From the NCBI GenBank assembly GCA_020846195.1, contig JADLEJ010000028.1:1-64000 (forward strand): a DNA stretch of 64,000 nucleotides, written 5' to 3'. The notes beneath the pieces were generated by a model. It searched no databases. It was not told the DNA's origin and saw only the letters and a program-made list of their open reading frames with translations. The DNA is from Nitrospira sp. GTDB lineage: Bacteria; Nitrospirota; Nitrospiria; Nitrospirales; Nitrospiraceae. A program made the position numbers and the translations under genes. This document shows positions 55,191-64,000 of this stretch, in pieces (within the stretch, counting starts at the first letter, position 1; every line of letters starts with the position of its first letter).

Positions 55191-55336
55191 AGCGCCCTAC
55201 GGTACGGCGGCAAGCATACAGAGTCAATTGCCGCGTGCCACGAGACCGGAACCGGTGCCCCTTGCGTCCCCGCGCGATTCTTGACAGACTTCCTAAGGTG
55301 TCGTGAACGAGGGTCGTCAACGAAAGGAGTCTTGCA

Positions 55337-56443
55337 ATGCCGGAGGCGCAATGGACCGATGTGGGGTCGGTCGATACACTGAAAGACCGGCCGCTCCGGC
55401 AGCTAGTCTTCGACAAAACCAAGATCGCACTCGTCTATAAAGACGGGGAGTTCACGGCGATTTCCGGCGTCTGCAACCATGTGGGAGGACCGCTGGGCGA
55501 CGGGACATTGGATGGCGAGTATGTTGTCTGCCCCTGGCACTACTGGAAGTTTCACCGGCAGACCGGCCTGGGCGAGCCGGGCTACGAGCAGGATTGTGTG
55601 CCGGCCTATGCCGTAAAGGTCGAGCGCAATCATGTCTACGTCGACCTCGCGTCCGCCACGAAACGAAAGAAGCAGCCGCACGCGCCGCACCCTTTGGCCC
55701 GCCCCGCTATCAGGCAAGCAGGCCCCATTCGCGTCGTGGGCATTTCCACCACCGTCATGACCGCCCAGCATCCTCGTTACAGCACTTCCGACGCGTTGCT
55801 TGAAGTGGCCTTAGAGCATGCGCGTACGTCGCTCACGCTCGACACGCAATACATCAAGCTGCGCGAGCTGAACTTCCGCCCCTGCGAGGGGTACTACTCC
55901 AAATCGGCACAGGCCTGCACCTGGCCTTGTTCCATCACGCAAATGGACCCGGCCGACCAGCTCGACCGGGTGTACGAAGCCATCGTCCATTGGGCCGACG
56001 TGATCTTGATCGCCACACCCATCCGGTGGGGCAATGCCAGCAGCTTGTATTACAAGATGATCGAGCGGATGAACTGCATCCAGAATCAAGAGACTATCGC
56101 CAACAAACATCTGCTCAAGAACAAAGTGGCGGCGTTCATCATCACCGGCGGGCAAGACAACGTGCAGGCCGTGGCGGGGCAGATGCTTGGATTTTTCTCT
56201 GAAGTGGGCTGCCAGTTCCCGCAGTTTCCGTTCATCGCCCACTCGCGCGGATGGAGCGCCGAGGACATGGAGCGGAACACCAGCTATGTGCAGAACAGCG
56301 CAGAGCTGCGGGAGGGCGCCCAAGGGCTCGTGCTTCGCGCTGTGGATATGGCCAGGCTCATGGTCTCGGGCGAAGTGCCGGAACATCCGCTTCAGGGCGG
56401 CGGGCGAAAAGGCCATCAACTCGACGTCAAAGCGCAACTTTGA
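55337..56443 (+). CDS. Rieske [2Fe-2S] / NADPH-dependent FMN reductase fusion
   Basis: A 368-residue two-domain cytoplasmic protein. Residues 1-105 form a Rieske ferredoxin with C46-N-H48 and C65-PW-H68 ligands (CNHVGG, CPWHYWKFH). A basic Pro/His-rich linker (KRKKQPHAPHPLARP) leads to a flavodoxin-fold NAD(P)H:FMN reductase (IRVVGISTTVMT, ADVILIATPIRWGNASSLYYKMIERM, AFIITGGQDNVQAVAGQML). Electrons could flow from NADPH through FMN to the Rieske cluster in one chain. The substrate is unknown. ATG 55337 follows AAAGGAG. Confidence 0.88.
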   Translation: MPEAQWTDVGSVDTLKDRPLRQLVFDKTKIALVYKDGEFTAISGVCNHVGGPLGDGTLDGEYVVCPWHYWKFHRQTGLGEPGYEQDCVPAYAVKVERNHVYVDLASATKRKKQPHAPHPLARPAIRQAGPIRVVGISTTVMTAQHPRYSTSDALLEVALEHARTSLTLDTQYIKLRELNFRPCEGYYSKSAQACTWPCSITQMDPADQLDRVYEAIVHWADVILIATPIRWGNASSLYYKMIERMNCIQNQETIANKHLLKNKVAAFIITGGQDNVQAVAGQMLGFFSEVGCQFPQFPFIAHSRGWSAEDMERNTSYVQNSAELREGAQGLVLRAVDMARLMVSGEVPEHPLQGGGRKGHQLDVKAQL

Positions 56444-56592
56444 CGATCCGCCGCGCGTTTTCTTTTACGCCATGGATGGTGCTGTGAGGGATTTGTCTCG
56501 CTGGTTGGATAGGAGGAGAGGCAATCTCGGCTCTCGTCTCGAATAAGCCGGCGCTCTCGCTAAGAATCGTTGCCGCAGTGCCATGCGGAATA

Positions 56593-56856
56593 TTAACGGG
56601 AGGCGCTGTAGAGTGTTCGTGCTTCCGGTAGATATTCCCGTAGTGCATCGAGACGAGGCCCGGGTTCGAAGATTTTCGCCCACACATTTGAAACGTATCG
56701 ATGGAACGCGGTGGTTCCTACGCCTACTTCTTTCGACTGGGTCACGAGCATGGGACGAGACCGATCGGTGTAGGGGGCCGTTGAACACCCGAGGAGCATG
56801 ACAATGGCGCCTGTAAGGAAGAGAACGAAACGACGCGCGCTAGTGGTATGGGCCAT
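56593..56856 (-). CDS. Short lipoprotein, perhaps the truncated N-terminus of an M48-type peptidase
   Basis: An 87-residue protein with signal peptide and lipobox (VMLLGC, Cys24). The following PYTDRSRPMLVTQSKEVGVGTTAFHRYVSN recalls the start of LoiP/YcaL-like M48 lipoprotein metallopeptidases ('PYTGRSQLMLVSEEEE-LG'), but the protease domain with HExxH is absent. It may be a remnant. The neighbouring sequence upstream (56444-56592) holds no rest of it that I can see. Confidence 0.45.
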   Translation of the reverse strand: MAHTTSARRFVLFLTGAIVMLLGCSTAPYTDRSRPMLVTQSKEVGVGTTAFHRYVSNVWAKIFEPGPRLDALREYLPEARTLYSASR

Positions 56857-56932
56857 AGGCCAATCCGTTTTCCGAAGACGCGAGAGCTTTGTGCGTCAGC
56901 TGCCCGGCATCATCTTGTTCACAATAGATGCC

Positions 56933-57577
56933 CTACTCCTGTGGAACATTCCAAAGCGCTCCTTGCAAGACCGAATCGATTTCTCTCGTCACTTCAAGAT
57001 GACTTGGGTAGCTGATTCGGAACTTGATGGCCCACTTGCCGCCCACAAAATTGAATAGGAAGAGATGGGACCGAAGCGATTGTTTCTTCCCCAGAAAATG
57101 CTCGTCATATTCAAACGTGGCCATTCTGCCGGTACGGACGATGCCGCCAACAGGGATTGAGATGTCGGTATCTTCAATCAATCGTGCTCCAGGACGAGGC
57201 TGAAGGACCTCGCGCTTCCGAGTCTCGAATTCTTGCTTTGACAGATGGGTTCTGACCGAAGCCACCGTTTCGGGTGGCGATCCAATCGAGACGAGCGGAG
57301 GAGCCGGATAGACATAGACCGTTGCAATGATCTGCCTGCGATCATCCAATAGATTGTAGCCCACACTAATATCCTGCCCATCTTGGTCGTACCGTTGAAT
57401 GCCTGCTCGGTGAAATTCACCCACGGCAATAGGAAACGTCATGCCGGATTTCTCATGCGTATAGGCTCCATAGGCAATAATTACTTGCGGTTGATGGAGC
57501 GGACGCGGACGCGTCGGACAGGCTGCAAGGAGGAGAGCAAGGGGAGCGATCAGGAGAACCGTCAAAAGCCTAGTCAT
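56933..57577 (-). CDS. Lipoprotein of unknown function
   Basis: A 214-residue protein with a signal peptide and lipobox ending at Cys20 (LLLAAC). The mature domain resembles a small alpha/beta envelope domain: GMTFPIAVGEFHRAG, VGYNLLDDRRQIIATVYVYPAP, and a late AIKFRISYP strand with a C-terminal helix. No named family was recognised. Confidence 0.7.
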   Translation of the reverse strand: MTRLLTVLLIAPLALLLAACPTRPRPLHQPQVIIAYGAYTHEKSGMTFPIAVGEFHRAGIQRYDQDGQDISVGYNLLDDRRQIIATVYVYPAPPLVSIGSPPETVASVRTHLSKQEFETRKREVLQPRPGARLIEDTDISIPVGGIVRTGRMATFEYDEHFLGKKQSLRSHLFLFNFVGGKWAIKFRISYPSHLEVTREIDSVLQGALWNVPQE

Positions 57578-57769
57578 TGTGAGGGATTCTAATCAGGTAT
57601 TTTGCAGAAAACAACGGGTGAAGCGGTGCGAAACAAGAACGGATCAAGCAGCCGAAACATACTGGCAAGCCATATGAAAAATACTCATGTGCGGTTGGCC
57701 GGTCAGCCGTGCGGTTCGTTCTTCGTTGTATGATGCAGCGGTGTGGCGCGATTCGATGGAGTGTCTGCA

Positions 57770-59098
57770 ATGCCCATGAGTTTTCAGGATGCGCGGCATT
57801 TGTTGTCACGCACGGGGTTCGGCGGCAGTCCTGCCGATATTCGCGCGCTGGCTGGGCTTGATCGCGAAGCCGCCGTCGATCGGCTTCTTGCGGGAGTCGG
57901 CACTGCAGCGAGGACAAGCCCTCCCGTCCATGTGCTCAATGCATTGCCGCCTGCTGAGGGGATGAAGGGATTGAGCGTCGAGAAGAAGCAGGCGGTCAAG
58001 CAAGAGCGGCGAGAGGATGCCGTTGAACTGAAGGGCTGGTGGTATCAGGAATTGCTCACCACGCCGTCTCCGTTGACCGAGCGGATGACGCTGTTCTGGC
58101 ACAATCACTTCACGTCCAGCGTCCATAAGGTGAAATGGCCGACGCTGCTGTACCACCAGAATGCGCTGCTGCGCCACCATGCGCTGGGCTCGTTTCGAGA
58201 TCTCCTGTTTCAGATTGCGAAAGATCCGGCGATGGTGCTGTATCTGGATACGCAGACCAACCATAAGGATCACCCCAACGAGAACTTCGCCCGCGAATTA
58301 TTCGAACTGTTTACCCTTGGCGAAGGGCAGTACAGCGAGATCGATATCAAGGAAGCGGCGCGCGCCTTTACCGGCTGGCATGTGGCCGCGCATCGTGGCG
58401 GCGGGTTTGCGTTCAACCGGCGCCAGCACGATGACGGGGTGAAGCATGTGTTGGGCAAGACCGGCGCCTTCGGCGGCGAGGATGTTCTGGCGATCGCGCT
58501 GGATCAACCGGCCTGTGCCAGATACCTCACGGCAAAGCTGTGGCGGGAGTTTGTGTCGGATGAGCCGGACGCGCGTGAGATCGACCGGCTCGCGGCGGAA
58601 TTTCGCAATAGCGGCTATCGAATCGCGCCGCTCTTGCGCGGATTGCTGATACTGCCGCAGTTCTGGGCGCCCGAGACGCGCGGGGCGCTGGTGAAATCGC
58701 CGGTTGAATTGCTGGTGGGGACCATCCGTCTCCTGAATCTGCCGATCTCAGACACAACCGTGCTCACGAAATATGGGACACGCCTGGGGCAGGATCTCTT
58801 CGATCCGCCCAACGTGAAGGGCTGGCTGGGAGGGACTCGCTGGATTACCAGCGCGACCCTGCTGAACCGGTGGCAACTTCTCCAGCGGAGCCTGCGGGGC
58901 GCGGACATGGGGGGACCTCCGCATGCACATGCGGCGATGAGCGAGATGCACGGCGCTACCTGGATAATGGAAGAAGAGGCAGAGACGGTGCAGGCGGTGT
59001 TGGTCCCGGTCCCGCCGGTCAATCCGATTCCGCCTGGGATAGATCGATGGCAACTGGTCCGTCAGTTGGTGATGGACCCGGCGTTTCAACTGAAGTGA
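57770..59098 (+). CDS. DUF1800 family protein
   Basis: A 442-residue protein of the DUF1800 family. Signature stretches are ARHLLSRTGFGGSPADI at the start, LTERMTLFWHNHFTSS, PNENFARELFELFTLGEGQYSE, IKEAARAFTGW and FDPPNVKGWLGGTRWI. It is regularly encoded next to a DUF1501 protein, as here, and is thought to act outside the cytoplasm, but no signal peptide is apparent at the chosen ATG (57770; GTG at 57743 adds nine residues). Function unknown. Confidence 0.92.
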   Translation: MPMSFQDARHLLSRTGFGGSPADIRALAGLDREAAVDRLLAGVGTAARTSPPVHVLNALPPAEGMKGLSVEKKQAVKQERREDAVELKGWWYQELLTTPSPLTERMTLFWHNHFTSSVHKVKWPTLLYHQNALLRHHALGSFRDLLFQIAKDPAMVLYLDTQTNHKDHPNENFARELFELFTLGEGQYSEIDIKEAARAFTGWHVAAHRGGGFAFNRRQHDDGVKHVLGKTGAFGGEDVLAIALDQPACARYLTAKLWREFVSDEPDAREIDRLAAEFRNSGYRIAPLLRGLLILPQFWAPETRGALVKSPVELLVGTIRLLNLPISDTTVLTKYGTRLGQDLFDPPNVKGWLGGTRWITSATLLNRWQLLQRSLRGADMGGPPHAHAAMSEMHGATWIMEEEAETVQAVLVPVPPVNPIPPGIDRWQLVRQLVMDPAFQLK

Positions 59099-59109
59099 GG
59101 GGGCGAGCG

Positions 59110-60294
59110 ATGCGTCGTCGAGAGCTGTTGAAATTCGCTGCGACGCTGCCACTCTTGTGGCTGGCCCCCAGGCCGTTCGACCTGTTCGCGGCGCCGCCCG
59201 CGCCGGTCCGGGGCCGCTGGGATCGCATCCTGGTTCTGGTTGAATTACACGGTGGCAACGACGGGCTGAACACCCTCGTGCCCTATGCCGACGAGCGGTA
59301 TTACCAAGCTCGGCCGCGTCTGGCGATTCCCCGCGAACGGGTGTTGCAGCTTTCGCCGTCGGTTGGCTTGCACTATGCGCTAGAGCCGCTCATGGGCGTA
59401 TGGCAAGGAAAGGAACTGGCGATTGTGCAGGGCGTCGGGTATCCCGATCCGAACCGGTCGCATTTCCGATCCATCGAAATTTGGGACACGGCGTCGGCCA
59501 GCGGGCAGGTTTTGGATGAGGGCTGGCTGGCTCGGTTGTTTGAGGCGCATCCATTGCCGGCTGAGTTTGCCGCCGACGGCATTCTCCTTGGCCAGCGGGA
59601 TGGCGGGCCGCTGAGTGGCAAGACGGTCAGGACGATTGCGCTGAACGATCCGCAACAGTTTCTCCAGCAGGCCGGCCGCGTGAAGCCCGTGGAGCAATCG
59701 AGTCCGAATCGAGCTCTGGCGCATATTCTCCAAGTCCAGCGCGAGCTCACTCACGCCGCCGGCGATCTGGCGGCGCGTCTGCAACAGGCTGCGCCGTTGC
59801 ACACGACGTTTCCGCCATCGCCGATTGGCCGCCAGCTCGAAACGGCGGCGCAGTTGTTGACCGCGAAGGTGCCGGTCGCCGTCATCAAAGTTTCGCAGAC
59901 GGGGTTCGATACCCATGCCGGTCAGCTGGGGCATCATGAGCGGTTGTTGAAAGAGCTGGCCGCAGGGCTGGTCGCGTTTCGCCTGGCCATGGTGCAGGCT
60001 GGGCTGTGGGATCGTGTCTTGCTGATGACCTATTCAGAATTCGGACGGCGCGTCGGTGAGAACGCCAGTGCCGGAACGGACCATGGCACGGCGGCGCCGC
60101 ATCTGTTTCTGGGCGGATCTGTGAAGGGTGGATTGTATGGCAGCGCGCCGTCGCTGAGCGATCTCCAGGAAGGAGATCTGAAATATCGGGTCGATTACCG
60201 GAGCCTGTATGCCACGGTGATGCAATCGTGGTGGGAAGTTGCGGGCCCCGAGATCGTGGGGCCGGACTATCCGGCGATCAATTGTCTGGCGTGA
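59110..60294 (+). CDS. DUF1501 family exported protein
   Basis: A 394-residue protein. The N-terminus MRRRELLKFAATLPLLWL resembles a twin-arginine (Tat) signal. DUF1501 motifs are VELHGGNDGLNTLVPYADE, YALEPLMGVWQGKELAIVQGVGYPDPNRSHF, FDTHAGQLGHHERLL, TYSEFGRRVGENASAGTDHGTAAPHLFLGG and YRSLYATVMQSW, a sulfatase/alkaline-phosphatase-like fold. It starts 11 bases after the DUF1800 stop, so the pair is one operon. The family's reaction is unknown. Confidence 0.93.
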   Translation: MRRRELLKFAATLPLLWLAPRPFDLFAAPPAPVRGRWDRILVLVELHGGNDGLNTLVPYADERYYQARPRLAIPRERVLQLSPSVGLHYALEPLMGVWQGKELAIVQGVGYPDPNRSHFRSIEIWDTASASGQVLDEGWLARLFEAHPLPAEFAADGILLGQRDGGPLSGKTVRTIALNDPQQFLQQAGRVKPVEQSSPNRALAHILQVQRELTHAAGDLAARLQQAAPLHTTFPPSPIGRQLETAAQLLTAKVPVAVIKVSQTGFDTHAGQLGHHERLLKELAAGLVAFRLAMVQAGLWDRVLLMTYSEFGRRVGENASAGTDHGTAAPHLFLGGSVKGGLYGSAPSLSDLQEGDLKYRVDYRSLYATVMQSWWEVAGPEIVGPDYPAINCLA

Positions 60295-60487
60295 TGGATT
60301 CGGTCGGCGAGGCGTCCGGCTCCTCGTCCATTAGGCGGTCCGGGCCGATCGACAGCGGCGTCCCTGGGATGCGATAGCCTCCCGTCGCCCAGGTGCCTAG
60401 ATCCGTGAGCTGACAGCGTTCCGAACAGAAGGGGCGCCAGCGATTGCCGTTCCACTCCGTGGGTGTTTTGCAGACCGGGCATGTCAT
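60278..60487 (-). CDS. yacG: Zinc-ribbon protein YacG
   Basis: A 69-residue protein with the treble-clef zinc site CPVC and FCSERCQLTDLGTWATGGY, which is diagnostic of YacG. In Escherichia, YacG binds GyrB and inhibits DNA gyrase. Its 3' end overlaps the end of the convergent DUF1501 gene by 17 bases. Confidence 0.92.
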   Translation of the reverse strand: MTCPVCKTPTEWNGNRWRPFCSERCQLTDLGTWATGGYRIPGTPLSIGPDRLMDEEPDASPTESITPDN

Positions 60488-60541
60488 GCCGGAAGTCTAT
60501 CATGCTCCCGGTTCGGGGAGGCAAGAAGAGTGCGGGCGTGG

Positions 60542-60871
60542 CTAAGAATGAGACGGCGGTGCGGTGACGTGCAGAAACCGTTGCAGGCGGCTGCGATCCA
60601 GGTCGGACAGATTCAGGAACTCGACGCCGAATTCACCATGATTGGCCCAGCGGACGGCGGCTGAATGGACCGTAATCGGCGAACCGAGATCGGTGGCCCG
60701 AATGAGGAGGCGAAGCCCTGCTCCAGGATCGATCGGGGCCGCGCTGGTCACGGCGCAGCCACCGGCGGAGAGGTCGAACATGGTGCCTTCGCGGATCTCG
60801 GTCCGATTCGTGGTGGAGAAGAAGACTTGGAGTTCGACGGGAATGCGACGATGTTCGCGGCACTCGATCAT
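60542..60871 (-). CDS. PilZ-domain protein
   Basis: A 109-residue PilZ domain, the usual cyclic-di-GMP receptor. The R-x-x-R signature lies in REHRRIPVELQV and the second motif in FDLSAGGCAV (D/N-x-S-x-x-G-G). It may couple c-di-GMP to motility or exopolysaccharide. ATG 60871 has a GGAAGG element upstream; ATG 60910 is an alternative. Confidence 0.83.
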   Translation of the reverse strand: MIECREHRRIPVELQVFFSTTNRTEIREGTMFDLSAGGCAVTSAAPIDPGAGLRLLIRATDLGSPITVHSAAVRWANHGEFGVEFLNLSDLDRSRLQRFLHVTAPPSHS

Positions 60872-61037
60872 GACGGCCTTCCGGTGGTGAATGCGTGGCG
60901 CGGGGCTCATGGCGAACGGATTCTGCGCTGAGGACAGCGTAGACCAGAGCCTCATCCGTTTGAAGCAATATTCGAAAACCCGCCTCAGACCGGCGAGATC
61001 GAGAGGGAGGAGGCAAGGGGAGAGAAGGGACGGAACG

Positions 61038-62753
61038 TTAGCTGGATTTTTGCCCCTTTTCGATCTTAGCCCAGGCGTCTTTTAACGACACCGTTCGATT
61101 GAAGACCAGGCTGTTTGGCGAGCTGTCCGGATCGACGCAGAAGTAGCCGGTTCGCTCGAATTGATAACGCGCGCCGACCGGCGCCTGTTTCAGGCTGGGT
61201 TCGACCAGGCATCCGGTCAATCGCTCAAGCGACTGCGGATTGAGCGATTGTGTCCAATCTTGGTCCGGGGAAATATTCGTTAGATCGGTCGTCAATAACG
61301 AGTTGTATAGGCGCACTTCAGCCGGGACGGCGTGCGCGGCCGACACCCAGTGAATAGTGGCTTTGACCTTGCGCTGTTCCTGCGACGACCCGCTCTTGGT
61401 GTCGGGGTCGTAGGTGCAGCGCAGTTCGGTGATGGCGCCGGTCTGAGGGTCTTTCACGACGCCGGTGCATTTCACAATATAGGCATAGCGCAGACGGACT
61501 TCACGCCCTGGCGCCAGGCGAAAGAATTGCTTGGGCGGATCTTCGCGGAAGTCGTCTTGTTCGATATACAGCACGCGCGAAAATGGCACGCGCCGGGTCC
61601 CCGCGGCCGGGTCTTCCGGATTATTCACGGCCTCCATGTCCTCGGTCGCCCCTTCGGGGTAATTGTCGATGACGACTTTGAGCGGGTGCAGGACGGCCAT
61701 CACGCGCGGCGACCGCTTGTTCAAGTCTTCGCGAATGAAGAATTCGAGCAGTTGCATCTCCACGATCGCATCGCGCTTGGACACGCCGATGTGCTCGCAA
61801 AAGGCGCGAATGGCTTCAGCCGTATAGCCGCGCCGCCGCAATCCCTTGATCGTGGGGAGGCGGGGGTCGTCCCAGCCCGCGACCAATTTCTTGGTCACCA
61901 GCTCCAGGAGCCTGCGCTTGCTCATGACGGCGAAGGTCAGGTTCAGCCGGGCAAATTCGATTTGTCTGGGCCGGTGGGCCGATCCGGACTCGGCGACGAC
62001 CCAGTCGTACAGCGGGCGGTGGTCTTCAAACTCCAAAGTGCAGAGCGAATGTGTGATGCCTTCAATGGCGTCCGACAGCGGGTGGGCGTAGTCGTACGCC
62101 GGGTAGATGCTCCATGCGGTGCCGGTCCGGTAGTGAGCGGCATGGCGGATGCGATAGAGCACGGGGTCGCGCAGATTGATGTTCGGCGACGCCATGTCGA
62201 TCTTGGCCCGCAGGACATGTGTGCCGTCAGGGAATTCGCCTGCCCGCATTCGGCGAAAGAGATCCAGGTTCTCATCGACCGGCCTGGTCCGATAGGGACT
62301 GTTCGTGCCGGGCTCAGTGAGGGTGCCCCGATACTCGCGCATCTGATCGGCCGTCAGACTGTCGACATAGGCGCGGCCTTTTTCGATCAAGCCGACGGCG
62401 CGTTCGTAGAGTTGCTCGAAATAGTCCGAGGCGTAAAACAGGTTGCCCTGCCAGTCGAATCCCAGCCAGCGCACGTCGTCTTGAATGGACTCGACGAATT
62501 CCGGGTCTTCTGTCGTGGGGTTGGTGTCGTCGAAGCGCAGGTGGCAGGCGCCGCCAGGATTTTCGTTGGCGATGCCGAAATTGAGGCAAATGGATTTCGC
62601 ATGGCCGATGTGAAGATAGCCGTTCGGTTCCGGTGGAAAGCGGGTTACCACATGGCCGTCGTGTTTGCCGGCGGCTTGATCGGCGGCGACGATCTCGCGA
62701 ATGAAATCCGAAGGCCCTGTCGAGGTCGGTTCAGTCATCGGTTGTGTGCTCAC
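61038..62753 (-). CDS. glnS: Glutamine-tRNA ligase
   Basis: A 571-residue class I synthetase. [16 protein letters not shown] (HIGH at 48-51), the GlnRS-typical RFDDTNP, and [11 protein letters not shown] (KMSKS equivalent) are present, followed by the two beta-barrel anticodon-binding domains. GlnRS is a mostly proteobacterial and eukaryotic feature, and its presence means direct charging of the two tRNA-Gln genes found 7-9 kb away. Confidence 0.97.
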   Translation of the reverse strand: MSTQPMTEPTSTGPSDFIREIVAADQAAGKHDGHVVTRFPPEPNGYLHIGHAKSICLNFGIANENPGGACHLRFDDTNPTTEDPEFVESIQDDVRWLGFDWQGNLFYASDYFEQLYERAVGLIEKGRAYVDSLTADQMREYRGTLTEPGTNSPYRTRPVDENLDLFRRMRAGEFPDGTHVLRAKIDMASPNINLRDPVLYRIRHAAHYRTGTAWSIYPAYDYAHPLSDAIEGITHSLCTLEFEDHRPLYDWVVAESGSAHRPRQIEFARLNLTFAVMSKRRLLELVTKKLVAGWDDPRLPTIKGLRRRGYTAEAIRAFCEHIGVSKRDAIVEMQLLEFFIREDLNKRSPRVMAVLHPLKVVIDNYPEGATEDMEAVNNPEDPAAGTRRVPFSRVLYIEQDDFREDPPKQFFRLAPGREVRLRYAYIVKCTGVVKDPQTGAITELRCTYDPDTKSGSSQEQRKVKATIHWVSAAHAVPAEVRLYNSLLTTDLTNISPDQDWTQSLNPQSLERLTGCLVEPSLKQAPVGARYQFERTGYFCVDPDSSPNSLVFNRTVSLKDAWAKIEKGQKSS

Positions 62754-62842
62754 GGTGCGGACAGTTGAGAGGTCGCTCTAAGAATGGGCGTAGTTGTACC
62801 ATAGTCCGGTGTGCGCGAGAAACGGGGAAGGGGAGAGTCGGA

Positions 62843-63277
62843 CTAGGGGAGCGGTTCGGAGGACTCAGGGGCCGTGCGGGGAGCCATCTGCACGACGTTG
62901 AAGTCTTTTTGTGCGATGAGGTGCCCATCCAGTCGGAGCCGGAATTCGTACCGGCCGGGAGCGGGAAACAGCAGCGCAGGAATATTGATGCCGAAGTCGG
63001 AGATCTGCAACCGGTCGGCGATGACGATATTGGGAAGGGCGGCGCGGCAGACCAACTGTTCGGTGTTGATGTACGCCAGATCGATGTCGAAATGATAGGT
63101 GCCTTCCGCGTCGGTGAGGCAGAAATACAGGCCCATCTGATTGTGCTGAAACGGGAAGGCGGCGGCCTGCAAGTGGGTGAAGAGGCCGATGAGGCTTTTC
63201 TTCTTGGTCTGACTGTCTTCGATGACTTGGTCGCACACCAAGAAGGCTTGCACGCTGGGTGTGTGGATGTCCGGCAT
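62843..63277 (-). CDS. Hypothetical protein (DUF6941-like)
   Basis: A 144-residue soluble protein. The start AFLVCDQVIEDSQTKKKSLIGLF followed by alternating strands (MGLYFCLTDAEGTYHFDIDL, GRYEFRLRLDGHLIAQKDFNVV) resembles small beta-rich DUF6941-type proteins ('ALVCDDVR-KKSLIGV'). The ATG at 63277 gives the conserved start; an upstream frame to 63358 adds a low-similarity lead. Confidence 0.62.
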   Translation of the reverse strand: MPDIHTPSVQAFLVCDQVIEDSQTKKKSLIGLFTHLQAAAFPFQHNQMGLYFCLTDAEGTYHFDIDLAYINTEQLVCRAALPNIVIADRLQISDFGINIPALLFPAPGRYEFRLRLDGHLIAQKDFNVVQMAPRTAPESSEPLP

Positions 63278-63388
63278 GAACGTCATTCTACGAGATGCGG
63301 GGCGATTCTCAAAGGACTCTTCCAAATCGAGGATGGACGCTGCGAGGCCAGATGGCACGGCCCGCGCGACACGGAGTCTTGCGCAACC

Positions 63389-63925
63389 TCAGCCAAGCAC
63401 GGCGGTTCCGCCTTTGTTTTCGCTGACGTCGCCGAAGAGGGCGGTGCCGGAGCCAATGCGGCAGTAGTGGGGCGTGATGTTCACGAGAATGCCTTTGTGC
63501 GAGTAGAACTTCCCCAAGGCCACCTGGATTTTCTTGTGAGCCGCGACGCGGACTTCCAGCACCGTGTGGCCGGTGGATTGATCGGTCAGGCGGACCCATG
63601 GCAGATCGGCGGGCATGCTGTCATCCGCGCGATGCACGTCGACGCTGAATTGATCGGCCGGATTGAGCGCCAAGACATTGCGGCGAAGATGACCAATGCG
63701 CGCGCCCGCGTCGCTGTAGAGGTCGATCGTCACGAAGAGCATGCCCTGCTCCGGTTTCGATTCCAAGAACAGCTGTTCTTTCCCCTGGATTCGGACTACG
63801 CCGTTAGTGTTGCGAAACTTATTTGATCCGATGAGCAATTCGAGGCCCTGCCTGGAGGATTCCGTCTCAATGGGATCGGCCATGGACATGCCGATGGTGC
63901 GTTGGGGGGCAAGCGATTCAGACAT
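63389..63925 (-). CDS. Hypothetical protein
   Basis: A 178-residue soluble protein without recognised family, rich in beta-strands (QGMLFVTIDLYSDAGARIGHLRRN, FSVDVHRADD, HTVLEVRVAAHKKIQVALGKFYSHKGILVNITP). 'SHKGILVNITPHYC' near the C-terminus suggests a small ligand-binding beta domain, but I cannot name it. It lies about 110 bases upstream of the DUF6941-like gene on the same strand. Confidence 0.58.
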   Translation of the reverse strand: MSESLAPQRTIGMSMADPIETESSRQGLELLIGSNKFRNTNGVVRIQGKEQLFLESKPEQGMLFVTIDLYSDAGARIGHLRRNVLALNPADQFSVDVHRADDSMPADLPWVRLTDQSTGHTVLEVRVAAHKKIQVALGKFYSHKGILVNITPHYCRIGSGTALFGDVSENKGGTAVLG

Positions 63926-64000
63926 CGTGATCCTCGTTCCGGTCTATCTGCTAAATGGGTGTATGTGCGGTGCGATTGGAAGGTGAAAGGCTAGGCTTTG

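Overview
The window (about 60% GC, dense coding on both strands, ATG/GTG/TTG starts, frequent 4-base start/stop overlaps) looks like chromosome from a Gram-negative, aerobic, outer-membrane-bearing bacterium. The protein set is an alginate-export-like porin, many lipoproteins, several outer-membrane barrels ending in F or W, a complete ISC iron-sulfur operon, rubrerythrin/DUF3501 and DUF1501/DUF1800 pairs. Together with an intergenic palindromic repeat that resembles, from memory, one common in Nitrospira, this suggests Nitrospirota (Nitrospira-like). No rRNA or marker search backs this, so the taxonomy is inference. No phage, insertion sequence or CRISPR array was seen.

Layout. 1-2.1 kb: 3' end of an outer-membrane porin with a strong terminator, then a Phd/VapC-type toxin-antitoxin pair and a VapB scrap. 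2.2-5.1 kb: three lipoproteins, one with a caspase-like fold lacking its catalytic dyad plus an EF-hand. 5.2-12.5 kb: RecQ, ThrH, a YkgJ-type cysteine-cluster protein, YdcF-like and EVE proteins, a minimal ImmA/IrrE-like peptidase, a PSP1 protein and a DUF1264 lipoprotein. 12.5-17.7 kb: cytochrome c, a barrel protein, tRNA-Lys and tRNA-Arg, a second YkgJ protein, HU, a MoaD/ThiS-like protein and RfbC. 17.8-21.1 kb: rubrerythrin, a CCG-type Fe-S oxidoreductase, DUF3501 and a double-domain 6-pyruvoyl-tetrahydropterin synthase-like protein. 21.1-22.75 kb: an AT-richer patch with one PAP2 phosphatase and decayed sequence. 22.75-26.4 kb: thioredoxin, peroxiredoxin, TypA/BipA.

26.5-43 kb is the most interesting block. 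It holds a processive family-2 glycosyltransferase, an exported TIM-barrel hydrolase-like protein, a TPR plus outer-membrane-barrel protein and a membrane-anchored NodB deacetylase. These are the functional parts of a poly-N-acetylglucosamine (Pga)-like exopolysaccharide machine, with the hydrolase and deacetylase on separate genes. Beside it lie a HEAT-repeat membrane protein, two receiver proteins, a free Hpt protein and two very large hybrid histidine kinases, which look like a dedicated phosphorelay.

43-52.3 kb: PBP1A, then iscX-hscA-hscB-iscA-iscU-iscS-iscR (transcribed leftward from iscR) with ferredoxin divergent from iscR across an inverted repeat, and a ferredoxin-reductase-like flavoprotein. 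52.3-64 kb: gltX, two tRNA-Gln genes (CTG and TTG anticodons), small secreted and membrane proteins, a Rieske-flavodoxin fusion, lipoproteins, the DUF1800/DUF1501 pair, YacG, a PilZ-domain protein, glnS and two proteins of unknown function.
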